Position numbers and translations under genes: made by a program. Of a stretch of DNA of 64,000 nt, positions 53,103-61,691 are shown piece by piece. This stretch comes from Sphingopyxis sp. BSN-002 (GTDB lineage Bacteria; Pseudomonadota; Alphaproteobacteria; Sphingomonadales; Sphingomonadaceae): assembly GCF_022024275.1 (NCBI RefSeq), contig NZ_CP091804.1, forward strand, positions 1 through 64,000, written 5' to 3'. Positions within the stretch are counted from its first letter, which is position 1. Each line of letters opens with the position of its first letter. Below the pieces are notes generated by a model. That model had not been told where the DNA came from, searched no databases, and saw only the letters and a list, made by a program, of their open reading frames with translations.

Positions 53103-55217
53103 GTGGCGCTCGCCGGCCTGTCCGAAATTCTCTCGGCGCTCGCGCTCGTCGCGTTTGCGGGGGTCGGCCTGTGGCTGCTCGCGCGGCCGCGGGCGCGGAT
53201 GGTTGCGCTGATGCCGGCGCCGCGATGGCTGGCGGCGGCCGCCGCCGGCACGGCGATCTGGTGCGCGGCGCTCTATGTCTGGGCACCCGGATCGTCGCAG
53301 GCGCTGGCGGTGCAGGCGCTGCGCGATCTGGCGATGCTGGGCTGGCTGCGCGCGACCTTCTGGTCGCCGGCGGCGCCGATGTCGCGTCCGCTGCGGCTGA
53401 TCCTGCGGCTGCTAGTCACGATCAGCGCGGCGATGCTTCTGATCGGCGGCGCGGCGCACTGGGAGCGCGGCGCCGGCGCGGCCGAATGGCTGGGATCGGC
53501 GCTCACCATTTCGGCGATGATCGTCGCGACCGGCGGGCTGCTGCTCGTCGATGGAGCCGTCCGGCGCGCGAGCGCGGGTTTGCGGATGCCGGTGATGGCG
53601 GTCGCGGGCGGCTTTGCGATGCTCTGGGCCTATGAGCTCAATGTACAGCTGATCGGCGCGCTGACCGACAAGCCGGCCTCGACCCTGATCCATCTGCTCC
53701 CCGGCGTCGCGCTGCTGATCCTCCCGACCTTCGTCGTTGCCGCGATGGATGTCGGGCGCGAGCGGATCCGTCTGTCGCGCACCGCCGCGATGCGGACGCT
53801 GATCCTGATCGGCGCCGCCACCTATCTGGTGCTGATCGGGCTCGTCGGCGCGGTCGCGCGGCTGATCGGCGGCGATTATGGCGAACTGGCGCAGGGCACG
53901 TTCCTGATCTTCGCGCTCGGGTGCGGCGGGTTGCTGCTGCTGTCGGCGCGCGCGCGCGCCTGGCTGTCGGTGATGATCTCGAAGCATTTCTTCGAGCACC
54001 GGTACGATTACCGCGCCGAGTGGATGCGTTTCACCGCGACGCTTGCGCAGGGAGACGGCGAAGACGACCGCAACCTTCACCGCCGCGTCGCCAAGGCGCT
54101 CGCCGAACTGACCGGCAGTCCGGGCGCGCTGCTGATGCTGCCCGACGCCCTCGGCGCGTTCCGCGTCGCGGAGCAATGGCACTGGCCGGCGGGGATCGGC
54201 GACGAGGAGGCGACGCTGTCGCTGCGGTCGTCCTTCATGCTTCAGGAGACGCGCCACATCGTCGATCTGGATGCCGAACGGCGCGGGCGACCGGCCGACG
54301 AGCAGGATCTGGCGATCCCCGACTGGCTGCTCGCTGATGCGCGCGCATGGGTTGTCGTGCCCGTCCTGCACTTTCACCGGATGATCGCGGTGGTCGTCCT
54401 GCATCGTCCGCCGGTATCGCGTGCGCTGGACTGGGAAGACCTCGACGTGCTGCGCATCGCGGGGCAGCAGGCGGCGAGCTATCTGGCCGAATCGCAGAGC
54501 CAGGCGGCGCTGTCCGAAGCCAAGCGCTTCGACGAGTTCAATCGCCGCTTCGCCTTCATCATGCACGACATCAAGAATCTGGCGAGCCAGCTCAGCCTGC
54601 TTGCCAGCAACGCCGAACGCCATGCCGACAAGCCGGCGTTCCGCGCCGACATGGTCGAGACGCTGAAAATTTCGTCGGGTCGCCTGTCGGACCTGCTCGT
54701 CCGCCTGTCGCCGCGCGAGCGGGGCAGGGCGGCCGAGGCCGAACGGACGCTGGTCGAGCCCGTGCTGAATGCGATCGCGGCCGAGGCGAAAGCGCGCCGC
54801 GCGCTGTTTGTCGGGTGTCAGGCGGGGCTGGCGGCGTGGGGCGATGCCGGATCGATCCGGCAGATCGTCCAGCATCTGGTCGCCAACGCCATCGACGCTT
54901 CGCCCGGCGACACCGCGGTGCAGGTGATCGCCGTTGCCGAGCATGGACGCGCGCGGATCGACGTAATCGATCAGGGAAGCGGCATGACGCGCGCCTTCAT
55001 CCGGGACGAGCTGTTCAAACCGTTCGTTTCGACGAAGGACGGCGGCTTCGGACTGGGCGCCTTCGAGGCGCTGCAACTCGCGCAGGCGATGGGCGGGTCG
55101 ATCGAGGTGGCGAGCGAACCCGGCAAGGGCAGCAATTTCACGCTGTGGCTGCCGCTTGCCGATGCGCATGCGGACGGCGCGGCCGACAACCGGATCATGA
55201 AGGTGGCGAACAGATGA
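53103..55217 (+). CDS. prsK: Sensor histidine kinase PrsK of the XrtA/PEP-CTERM system
   Basis: 704 aa. Roughly eight to ten membrane helices occupy about residues 1-290, followed by a GAF domain (about 320-470). The kinase core has its phospho-accepting His in FIMHDIKNLASQLSLLASN (about 484) and ATP-binding motifs HLVANAIDASPGD, DQGSGM and TKDGGFGLGAFEALQLAQAMGG. The GAF plus kinase order and the direct link to prsR are those of PrsK. A GTG at 53103 was taken as the start; a GTG at 53079, inside the previous gene, is the alternative. The stop overlaps prsR by four bases. Confidence 0.92.
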   Translation: MALAGLSEILSALALVAFAGVGLWLLARPRARMVALMPAPRWLAAAAAGTAIWCAALYVWAPGSSQALAVQALRDLAMLGWLRATFWSPAAPMSRPLRLILRLLVTISAAMLLIGGAAHWERGAGAAEWLGSALTISAMIVATGGLLLVDGAVRRASAGLRMPVMAVAGGFAMLWAYELNVQLIGALTDKPASTLIHLLPGVALLILPTFVVAAMDVGRERIRLSRTAAMRTLILIGAATYLVLIGLVGAVARLIGGDYGELAQGTFLIFALGCGGLLLLSARARAWLSVMISKHFFEHRYDYRAEWMRFTATLAQGDGEDDRNLHRRVAKALAELTGSPGALLMLPDALGAFRVAEQWHWPAGIGDEEATLSLRSSFMLQETRHIVDLDAERRGRPADEQDLAIPDWLLADARAWVVVPVLHFHRMIAVVVLHRPPVSRALDWEDLDVLRIAGQQAASYLAESQSQAALSEAKRFDEFNRRFAFIMHDIKNLASQLSLLASNAERHADKPAFRADMVETLKISSGRLSDLLVRLSPRERGRAAEAERTLVEPVLNAIAAEAKARRALFVGCQAGLAAWGDAGSIRQIVQHLVANAIDASPGDTAVQVIAVAEHGRARIDVIDQGSGMTRAFIRDELFKPFVSTKDGGFGLGAFEALQLAQAMGGSIEVASEPGKGSNFTLWLPLADAHADGAADNRIMKVANR

Positions 55218-56587
55218 GCGGCGGGGCCGAAATGCGCAAGCTGCTGGTCGTCGAGGACGATCCCGGCCTGCAGGCGCAACTGAAATGGGCGTATGACGGC
55301 TATGAGGTGCTGATCGCGGGCGACCACGACAGTGCGATCGAGATGCTGCGCGCCGAGGAGCCTGCGGTGGTGACGCTCGACCTGGGCCTGCCGCCCGATC
55401 CCGACGGGACGCGCGAGGGTTTTCGCGTGCTGAAGTCGATCCTCGAGGCGAAACCCGACACCAAGGTCATCGTCGTTTCGGGCCATGGCGAACGCGCCAG
55501 TGCGCTGGCGGCGATCGCCAGCGGCGCATGGGACTTCTATCAGAAGCCCATCGACATCGACGAGTTGGGGCTGATCGTCCGCCGCGCGTTTCACGTCCGC
55601 GAGCTGGAGGTCGAGAACAGCCGGCTCGCCGAACAGGGCAGCAGCGACAACCGTGTCCTCGGCGGGATGATCACCGGCGCGCCCGAAATGCTGAAGGTTG
55701 CGCGCACGATCGAGCGTGTCGCGAACCTCGACGTTTCGGTCATGCTGCTTGGCGCCAGCGGGACGGGCAAGGAGCTGCTCGCGCGCGGGCTGCACGAGGC
55801 GAGCGGGCGGCGCGACGGCGCGTTCGTCGCGATCAACTGCGCCGCGATCCCCGAGAATCTGCTCGAAAGCGAGTTGTTCGGGCACGAGAAGGGCGCTTTC
55901 ACAGGTGCGGTGAAGACGACCGAGGGCAAGATCGAGCTGGCGCATGGCGGCACGCTGTTCCTAGACGAGGTCGGCGACATCCCGCTGCCGCTGCAGGTCA
56001 AGCTGTTGCGCTTTCTGCAGGAGCGTACGATCGAGCGGATCGGCGGCCGCAAGCCGATCGCCGTCGACACGCGCATCGTCTGCGCGACGCATCGCGACCT
56101 CGACGCGATGATCGTGGAGCAGAGCTTTCGCGACGACCTGTATTACCGGCTGGCCGAGATGGTCGTGAGGATCCCGGCGCTCGCCGAACGGCCGGGCGAT
56201 GCCGTGCTGCTCGCGCGGCATTTCCTCCATCAATATGCGCCGACGATGAACCCTGCGGTTCGCGGCTTCGCGCCCGACGCGTTGCAGGCGATCGACGAGG
56301 GACGCTGGCCCGGCAATGTCCGCGAGCTGGAGAACCGGATCAAGCGGGCCGTGATCATGGCCGACGGCAAGCTCGTCATGTCGGGCGACCTCGATCTGGC
56401 GGCAAACGAGAGCGAGGCGGGCGAGGATTATCTGAATCTGCGCAGCGCACGCGAGGCGGCCGACCGCGTTGCGATCCGCCGCGCAATGACACAGAGCGAG
56501 GGCAATATCTCGCTCGCGGCGAAGCTGCTGGGGATCAGCCGCCCGACGCTCTACGACCTGCTCAAGCAGTATCGGATGCACGCCTGA
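55214..56587 (+). CDS. prsR: Sigma-54-dependent response regulator PrsR
   Basis: 457 aa NtrC-type activator for PEP-CTERM genes. The receiver (about 1-125) has [21 protein letters not shown] and YQKPIDID. The AAA+ domain (about 150-390) has Walker A GASGTGKE, the sigma-54 contact loop GAFTGA (in [15 protein letters not shown]), Walker [10 protein letters not shown] and the R-finger region. A Fis-type HTH (about 415-455, [23 protein letters not shown]) ends the protein. The ATG overlaps the prsK stop (ATGA). An intact GAFTGA predicts sigma-54 dependence. Confidence 0.95.
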   Translation: MSGGAEMRKLLVVEDDPGLQAQLKWAYDGYEVLIAGDHDSAIEMLRAEEPAVVTLDLGLPPDPDGTREGFRVLKSILEAKPDTKVIVVSGHGERASALAAIASGAWDFYQKPIDIDELGLIVRRAFHVRELEVENSRLAEQGSSDNRVLGGMITGAPEMLKVARTIERVANLDVSVMLLGASGTGKELLARGLHEASGRRDGAFVAINCAAIPENLLESELFGHEKGAFTGAVKTTEGKIELAHGGTLFLDEVGDIPLPLQVKLLRFLQERTIERIGGRKPIAVDTRIVCATHRDLDAMIVEQSFRDDLYYRLAEMVVRIPALAERPGDAVLLARHFLHQYAPTMNPAVRGFAPDALQAIDEGRWPGNVRELENRIKRAVIMADGKLVMSGDLDLAANESEAGEDYLNLRSAREAADRVAIRRAMTQSEGNISLAAKLLGISRPTLYDLLKQYRMHA

Positions 56588-58432
56588 ATGGGCAAAGCAC
56601 GGCCTCTGCTTGCCGCGCTGATCGCGGCAGCGGCGCTGGCCGGTTGTGACGGGCCGCGCCCTGCAAACCCGCGTGACGGGTGGCGGCAGCAGATGGCCGA
56701 ACTGCAGGCGGCGATCGCGAACAACCCGGACGAAATCGCGGCGCGCGTCAAGCTGGCCCGGGTGCAGATCAGGCTTGGCGACGGTGTCGGCGCCGAGGCA
56801 ACGGTACGGGCGGCGCTCGCCGCCGGAGGCAAGGGCGATTATCTGCGCCCGCTGCTCGCGCGCGCCTACGCGCTGCAGGGCGACGGCGGCCGCGCGTTCG
56901 AGGCGCTCGACAGCGGGCCCATCGCGCCCGACATGATAGGCGAGGCGGCGTGGGTTGCCGGCGACGTCCATCTCGATAACGGCGATCTCGACGCGGCGCG
57001 CGATGCCTATGACCGGGCGGTCCAGGAGCTACCGCGCGAATCGATGCTGTGGGTCGACGTCGCGCGCTTTCGCGACGCCAATGCCGACACGCTCGGCGCA
57101 CGCGACGCGGTCGATTTCGCGATCGAGCTCGACAGGAACAACAGCGCCGCGCTGGCGTACAAGGCGAATATCGTCCGCACGCAGCAGGGGCTGACCGCCT
57201 CGCTGGAATGGTACGAGAAGGCACTCGCCGCAGATCCGGACAACGCCGGAGCACTGATCGAGCAGGCCGCGACCTTCGGCGACCTTGGCCGCTATACCGA
57301 TATGCTGGTTTCGCTGCGCCACGCCGCCGCGCTGGTCCCGAGCAATCCGCGTATCTATTATCTGCAGGCCGTGCTCGCCGCGCGCGCCGGCAATTATGCG
57401 CTCGCCCGGAGCCTGCTCCAGCGGACGCGCGGCGAACTGGACGACGATCCCGGGTTCATGCTGCTGAGCGCCGTCGTCGAACTCGAACTTGGCGGGCAGG
57501 CCGTGGCGGCGACGTGGGCGGACCGGCTGCTTGCCGAACAGCCGGACAATTTCACCGCGCGCCGTATCCTGGCGGTTTCCGACTGGGCCGACGGCGACGC
57601 CGATGGCGCGGCCGAGGTACTGGCGCCGATCGTGGACCGCGCCGACGCGGACAGCTGGTCGTTGCTGCTTGCAGCGCGGGTCGCCGCCGAGACGGGGGAC
57701 CGCGATGCCTCGGCGGGGTTCCTCGCCCGCGCGGCGTCACTGAACCGCGGCGATGCTGCGCCTTTCGCCGCGAGCAACAGTTATGGCCTGCTCGCGATGG
57801 GCGCCGATGCCGAACCGCTCAATCCGGCCAAGGCGATTCCGGCGATGTCGGCGGACATCGCGGCGGGCAATTATGCGAGCGCGATCGCGCGCGCGACCCG
57901 GCTGCGCGACGCGAACCGCGGGGTTGCCGACGCGCATATCCTGCTCGGCGATGCGGCGATGGCGGGCGGGCGCTACGATCTGGCGATCCAGTCGTTCCGT
58001 GCCGCGCGCGACCTCGACGCCGGCGAGCGCACGACCCTGCGGCTGGCCAATGCGCTGTTCGCCTCGGGCGATTCGGCGGGATCGGGCGCTGCGATCCTCG
58101 CGCTGCGCGACAGCCAGCCATCGAGCATCGCGGCCGACCGGCTCGCCGGGCACCTTGCGATGGATATCGAACATTGGGATCAGGCGATCGAGCATTTCGA
58201 GCGTGTACGGCAACGGATCGGCAACCGCGACGTCGTGGTGCTGCGCGAACTCGCGCGGGCCTGGGCGGCGAAGGGCGACGACAAACGGGCGCGGCCGCTG
58301 ATCGCGCTCGCCTATCGGCTGCAACCGCTGAATTCGGAGATCATGCTCTTCTATGCCGACCTGCTCGAAAAGCAGGGCGACAGGCAGGCGGCCGAAGATT
58401 TACGCGACAAGGCCGCGCAGATCGGGCGTTGA
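56588..58432 (+). CDS. prsT: TPR lipoprotein PrsT of the XrtA/PEP-CTERM system
   Basis: 614 aa. A lipobox (LAGCD) predicts lipidation at about residue 20. Tandem TPR repeats run to the C-terminus; clear ones include AARVKLARVQIRLGDGVGAEATVRAAL and DAARDAYDRAVQELPRESMLWVDVARF. The ATG directly follows the prsR stop. PrsT-type proteins accompany exosortase XrtA polysaccharide systems as TPR scaffolds. The last base of its stop touches the stop of the convergent GntR gene. Confidence 0.92.
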   Translation: MGKARPLLAALIAAAALAGCDGPRPANPRDGWRQQMAELQAAIANNPDEIAARVKLARVQIRLGDGVGAEATVRAALAAGGKGDYLRPLLARAYALQGDGGRAFEALDSGPIAPDMIGEAAWVAGDVHLDNGDLDAARDAYDRAVQELPRESMLWVDVARFRDANADTLGARDAVDFAIELDRNNSAALAYKANIVRTQQGLTASLEWYEKALAADPDNAGALIEQAATFGDLGRYTDMLVSLRHAAALVPSNPRIYYLQAVLAARAGNYALARSLLQRTRGELDDDPGFMLLSAVVELELGGQAVAATWADRLLAEQPDNFTARRILAVSDWADGDADGAAEVLAPIVDRADADSWSLLLAARVAAETGDRDASAGFLARAASLNRGDAAPFAASNSYGLLAMGADAEPLNPAKAIPAMSADIAAGNYASAIARATRLRDANRGVADAHILLGDAAMAGGRYDLAIQSFRAARDLDAGERTTLRLANALFASGDSAGSGAAILALRDSQPSSIAADRLAGHLAMDIEHWDQAIEHFERVRQRIGNRDVVVLRELARAWAAKGDDKRARPLIALAYRLQPLNSEIMLFYADLLEKQGDRQAAEDLRDKAAQIGR

Positions 58433-58780
58433 TCAGGCGTCGGTGAGGTCGAGCAGCGTCCGTGCATCGAGCCCGATGCGGCGCATCTGCTGCGCCACCG
58501 GCGGCCAGACGTTGGCAAGGAAGTCCTGCCGCATCAGCTCGCGCAGCCGGTCGGTCGCGCCTTCGGCGACGAACATGCCGACGCCGCGCTTCACCGTCAC
58601 GAGACCTTCGTCCTGAAAGGTCTGGTAAGCCTTGGCGACGGTCAGCGGGTTTGCGCCTTCCTCGGCTGCGAGCGAGCGCACCGACGGGAGCATGTCGCCG
58701 TCGCGGAAGCTGCCGTCGAGGATGGCGTTGGCGATGACGTCGCGCAGACGCTGGTACACGGGTTTGGACTGATCGAGCAT
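58433..58780 (-). CDS. GntR-family regulator (YtrA-type, HTH only)
   Basis: 115 aa. The winged helix occupies about residues 8-75 (PVYQRLRDVIANAILDGSFRDGDMLPSVRSLAAEEGANPLTVAKAYQTFQDEGLVTVKRGVGMFVAEGA). The short helical tail (about 80-115) is typical of the YtrA subfamily, which lacks a large effector domain. Such regulators usually repress adjacent ABC-transporter genes; none is present here, so the target is unknown. A palindrome overlaps its likely -10. It ends exactly where prsT ends, on the opposite strand. Confidence 0.9.
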   Translation of the reverse strand: MLDQSKPVYQRLRDVIANAILDGSFRDGDMLPSVRSLAAEEGANPLTVAKAYQTFQDEGLVTVKRGVGMFVAEGATDRLRELMRQDFLANVWPPVAQQMRRIGLDARTLLDLTDA

Positions 58781-58785
58781 GCCGC

Positions 58786-58799
58786 CTTAATGCCATAAG
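58786..58799 (-). promoter_or_regulatory. Palindrome overlapping the GntR promoter
   Basis: CTTA-N6-TAAG lies just upstream of the start codon. On the minus strand TTGACT (58815-58810) is followed after 17 bases by CATTAA (58792-58787), a fair -35/-10 pair with the palindrome over the -10. This fits autorepression. The predicted transcription start would fall close to the ATG. Confidence 0.5.
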
Positions 58800-58851
58800 A
58801 CAGCAGCACAGTCAAATCGCGAAAATTAGAAAATTTGAGCGGTTGATGTAA

Positions 58852-59442
58852 TTAAATGTCCCACGCGTTGACGGTGTCGTCATATTCGGGCCGCGGGCGT
58901 TCCGAGAGGTCGGCGGCCGGGGTGCCGAAGAAGAAGTAGCCGACGATGGCGTCGCCGTCGCCGACTCCGAAAGCCTTTGCAACATCAGGGCTATAGGCGG
59001 CCCAGCCGGTCAGCCAGCTGCCGACGAATCCGTGCGCATGCGCGGCGTGGAGCAGGTTCATGCCGACCGCGCCGGCCGACATCTGCTGTTCCCACACAGG
59101 GATCTTTACGCCCGCTACCGGGGTCGAAATCAGCACGACAAGCGAAGGGGCCTGATGCGCGAACTGGTCGAGCGCCGACAGGTCCATGCCCGCAGCGCCC
59201 GGATTTTCGGCCACCCACGCGTCCTTGAGCAGCTTCGCGAAGGCATCGCGCTGGTCGTCGGCGATCGTGACGATCCGCCACGGCGCGAGCTTGCCATGAT
59301 CGGGGGTGCGCAGCGCGAGGCCGATGATGTCCTTGAGCTGGGCGGCATCGGGGCCGGGGGCGATCATGTCGCGCGCCTTGCCCGAGCGGCGGGTGGCGAG
59401 ATGCGAGCGGAGCGAGCTGGTGTCGTTGAACATGACGGCCAT
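58852..59442 (-). CDS. Nitroreductase-family protein
   Basis: 196 aa FMN-dependent oxidoreductase fold. Motifs are TRRSGKARDMIAPGPD near the N-terminus, ALRTPDHGKLAPWRIVTI, MNLLHAAHAHGFVGSWLTGW (the usual central signature) and VGYFFFGTPAADLSERPRP at the end. It is nearest to the small YdjA-like nitroreductases. The ATG at 59442 has AAGGCG upstream; a longer frame adds a non-homologous leader. Electron donor and substrate are unknown. Confidence 0.9.
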   Translation of the reverse strand: MAVMFNDTSSLRSHLATRRSGKARDMIAPGPDAAQLKDIIGLALRTPDHGKLAPWRIVTIADDQRDAFAKLLKDAWVAENPGAAGMDLSALDQFAHQAPSLVVLISTPVAGVKIPVWEQQMSAGAVGMNLLHAAHAHGFVGSWLTGWAAYSPDVAKAFGVGDGDAIVGYFFFGTPAADLSERPRPEYDDTVNAWDI

Positions 59443-59460
59443 TTGGGCGCCTTGACCCGT

Positions 59461-59568
59461 TTGCGCAAGTGTTGCGAACGATTCGCAATAAATTTTCCTA
59501 GCGGGGCGACATGGTTTCACGCGCAATTAGATTCTTCCCTTGCGCAATTTTCGCGCTAGGTTGCGCGA
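59461..59568. promoter_or_regulatory. Cluster of TTGCGCAA-type palindromes between nitroreductase and POT transporter
   Basis: The 8-bp palindrome TTGCGCAA occurs at 59461-59468 and 59540-59547. A 17-bp perfect inverted repeat TTGCGAACGATTCGCAA is at 59472-59488, and TTGCGCGA is at 59561-59568. The gap 59443-59646 otherwise holds no gene. The repeats are candidate operators for one regulator acting on both divergent genes. Confidence 0.45.
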
Positions 59569-59646
59569 TCAATTCAAAAAGGGGGTGGGGAGTCCGCTTG
59601 GCGGAACGGCGCCCCCGCAATCAAAATATACCGGGGAGCCCGACGA

Positions 59647-61680
59647 ATGACGAATGAAGTGGACCAGAATGCGTCGCTGGAGCCGGGGGCGCCGCCTGCC
59701 GACGTCACCATGATCCATCCGGGCGACCATAATGGCTGGTTCGGCCACCCGCGCCAGCTGAAGCGCCTGTTCACCACCGAGATGTGGGAACGCTTCGGCT
59801 ATTACGGGATGCGCGCGATCCTGACGCTGTATCTCGCGAACCACTTCCTGTTCAGTGATACCACGACGGCCGGCGTCTATGGCGGTTTCACCGCGCTCGT
59901 TTACCTGACCCCGCTGATCGGCGGGCTGATCGCCGACCGCTATCTGGGGTCGAAGCGATCGGTGAAATTCGGCGCGATCCTGATGGCGCTCGGTTACTTC
60001 ACCCTCTGTTTCGGCGGCGATACGGCGAAGCCCTTCGCGACGATCGACGCGCAGCGTTATGACGTCACGATCGAGGCGAAAGCCGATGGCGGCGGCGAGG
60101 CCCGCTTCGTCACGGTCGACGGGCAGAAGCTCGAAATCCGCGGCAACGAAGACAAGTCGGTTTCGCTGCTCGCGCCCGACGGCAGCGAAGCGCGCAAGGT
60201 CGAGGCCGCGAACTTCAAGTCGGATGCCGAGCGCTCGCCGATGTTCGTCGCGATCCTGCTCGTCGGTCTGGCGCTCGTCACGATCGGCAACGGCTTTTTC
60301 AAGCCCAATATCTCGACGATTGTCGGCACGCTCTACGAGGACGGCGACCGCCGCCGCGACGCGGGCTTCACCATCTTCTACATGGGGATCAACCTCGGTT
60401 CGCTGATCTCGCAATTCTTCTGCCCGATCCTCGCCGAGGCGGTCGGCTGGTGGGCGGGCTTCGGCCTCGCCGCGATCGGCATGACCTGCTCGTGGCTGCT
60501 CTTCCAGTTCGATGGCGGGCGGCTCAAGGGCTATGGCGAGCGTCCCGAGGGCGCCGATGCCAGCAAGGACTGGTATATCTATGGCGGCGCACTGCTTGCG
60601 ATCCCGCTGGTCTATTTCCTCTTCTCGAACCTGATGGGCTATGTGAAGCCCGAGGCCGGCACCGGCCTGATCGGCTATCTTTCGACGCTGCCGATTATGG
60701 GCAAAGTCATGTTCGGTACCTTCATCCTCGCGATCCCCGGCATTCTGGCCTGGGCGTATTTCAAGGGCAGCCGCACCGAATTCCAGATGATGCTCGCGGC
60801 GATGGTCCTTATCGTCTTCAACGTCGTTTTCTGGACGCTGTTCGAACAGGCGGGATCGTCGCTCACGCTGTTCGCCGAGCGCAACACGATGCTCGAGATC
60901 GGCTGGACCCAGCCGCTCTTCGCGATGTTCCGCGCGATGCCCTATACCTATTATCTCTTCTTTGCCGCGGTGTTCGGCGGGGTCGCGTGGCTCGCCTGGT
61001 GGTTCTTCTCGAATGGAGAAGACGCGGCCGTGAAGCGCACGATGGGGATCGCGTGGATCGTGGTTGTGGTCGCCGCGATGATCGGCATGCACATCGCGCG
61101 TATGAACGGCTTCGGCAGCGAGCGCGTCTATGTCATGCCCGCGGGGCAGACGCAGATCTTCAACGCGCTGTTCATCGTTCTGCTCGCGCCGCTGTTCAGC
61201 ATGCTGTGGAACGCGCTCGCGGCGCGCGGGCTCGAACCCAACATCCCGGTCAAGTTCGGCATCGCGCTGATGGGCGTCGGCGCAGGCTTCCTTTTCCTCG
61301 TCTGGGGATCGCAGTTCGCCGACAGCCGCGCGCAGGTCGGTCTGGTCTGGCTCGCGGGCCTGTATCTGATCCACTCGATCGCCGAGCTTTGCATTTCGCC
61401 GGTCGGGCTGTCGATGATCACCAAATTGTCGATCGCGCGCATCGTCGGCCTGATGATGGGCGTGTGGTTCCTCTCGATCGCGACCGCGCAATATGTCGCG
61501 GGGATCGTCGCGCAGTTCGCGAGCGTCGAGACGGTCGGTGGGCAGGTGACGAACCTGAAGGTCAGCCTCGACACCTATATCGGGGTCTTCCAGACGATCG
61601 GGCTGATCTCGATCCTGATCGGCGGCGTCCTGCTGCTGCTGGCGTGGCCGCTCAAATATCTGATGCACGGCGTAAAATAA
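59647..61680 (+). CDS. POT/PTR-family proton-dependent peptide transporter
   Basis: 677 aa. Proton-peptide symporter signatures are present: EMWERFGYYGMRAILTLYL (ExxERFxYY, about residue 40), YLTPLIGGLIADRYLG, and GNGFFKPNISTIVGTLYEDGDRRRDAGFTIFYMGINLGSLI. Between helices 3 and 4 there is a polar, periplasmic insert of about 75 residues (about 125-200, around FVTVDGQKLEIRGNED) that makes the protein longer than the ~500-aa E. coli forms. It precedes two amidohydrolase genes by 11 bases, so the three are probably one operon for peptide-like nutrient use. Confidence 0.93.
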   Translation: MTNEVDQNASLEPGAPPADVTMIHPGDHNGWFGHPRQLKRLFTTEMWERFGYYGMRAILTLYLANHFLFSDTTTAGVYGGFTALVYLTPLIGGLIADRYLGSKRSVKFGAILMALGYFTLCFGGDTAKPFATIDAQRYDVTIEAKADGGGEARFVTVDGQKLEIRGNEDKSVSLLAPDGSEARKVEAANFKSDAERSPMFVAILLVGLALVTIGNGFFKPNISTIVGTLYEDGDRRRDAGFTIFYMGINLGSLISQFFCPILAEAVGWWAGFGLAAIGMTCSWLLFQFDGGRLKGYGERPEGADASKDWYIYGGALLAIPLVYFLFSNLMGYVKPEAGTGLIGYLSTLPIMGKVMFGTFILAIPGILAWAYFKGSRTEFQMMLAAMVLIVFNVVFWTLFEQAGSSLTLFAERNTMLEIGWTQPLFAMFRAMPYTYYLFFAAVFGGVAWLAWWFFSNGEDAAVKRTMGIAWIVVVVAAMIGMHIARMNGFGSERVYVMPAGQTQIFNALFIVLLAPLFSMLWNALAARGLEPNIPVKFGIALMGVGAGFLFLVWGSQFADSRAQVGLVWLAGLYLIHSIAELCISPVGLSMITKLSIARIVGLMMGVWFLSIATAQYVAGIVAQFASVETVGGQVTNLKVSLDTYIGVFQTIGLISILIGGVLLLLAWPLKYLMHGVK

Positions 61681-61691
61681 GGGGTCCCGAC

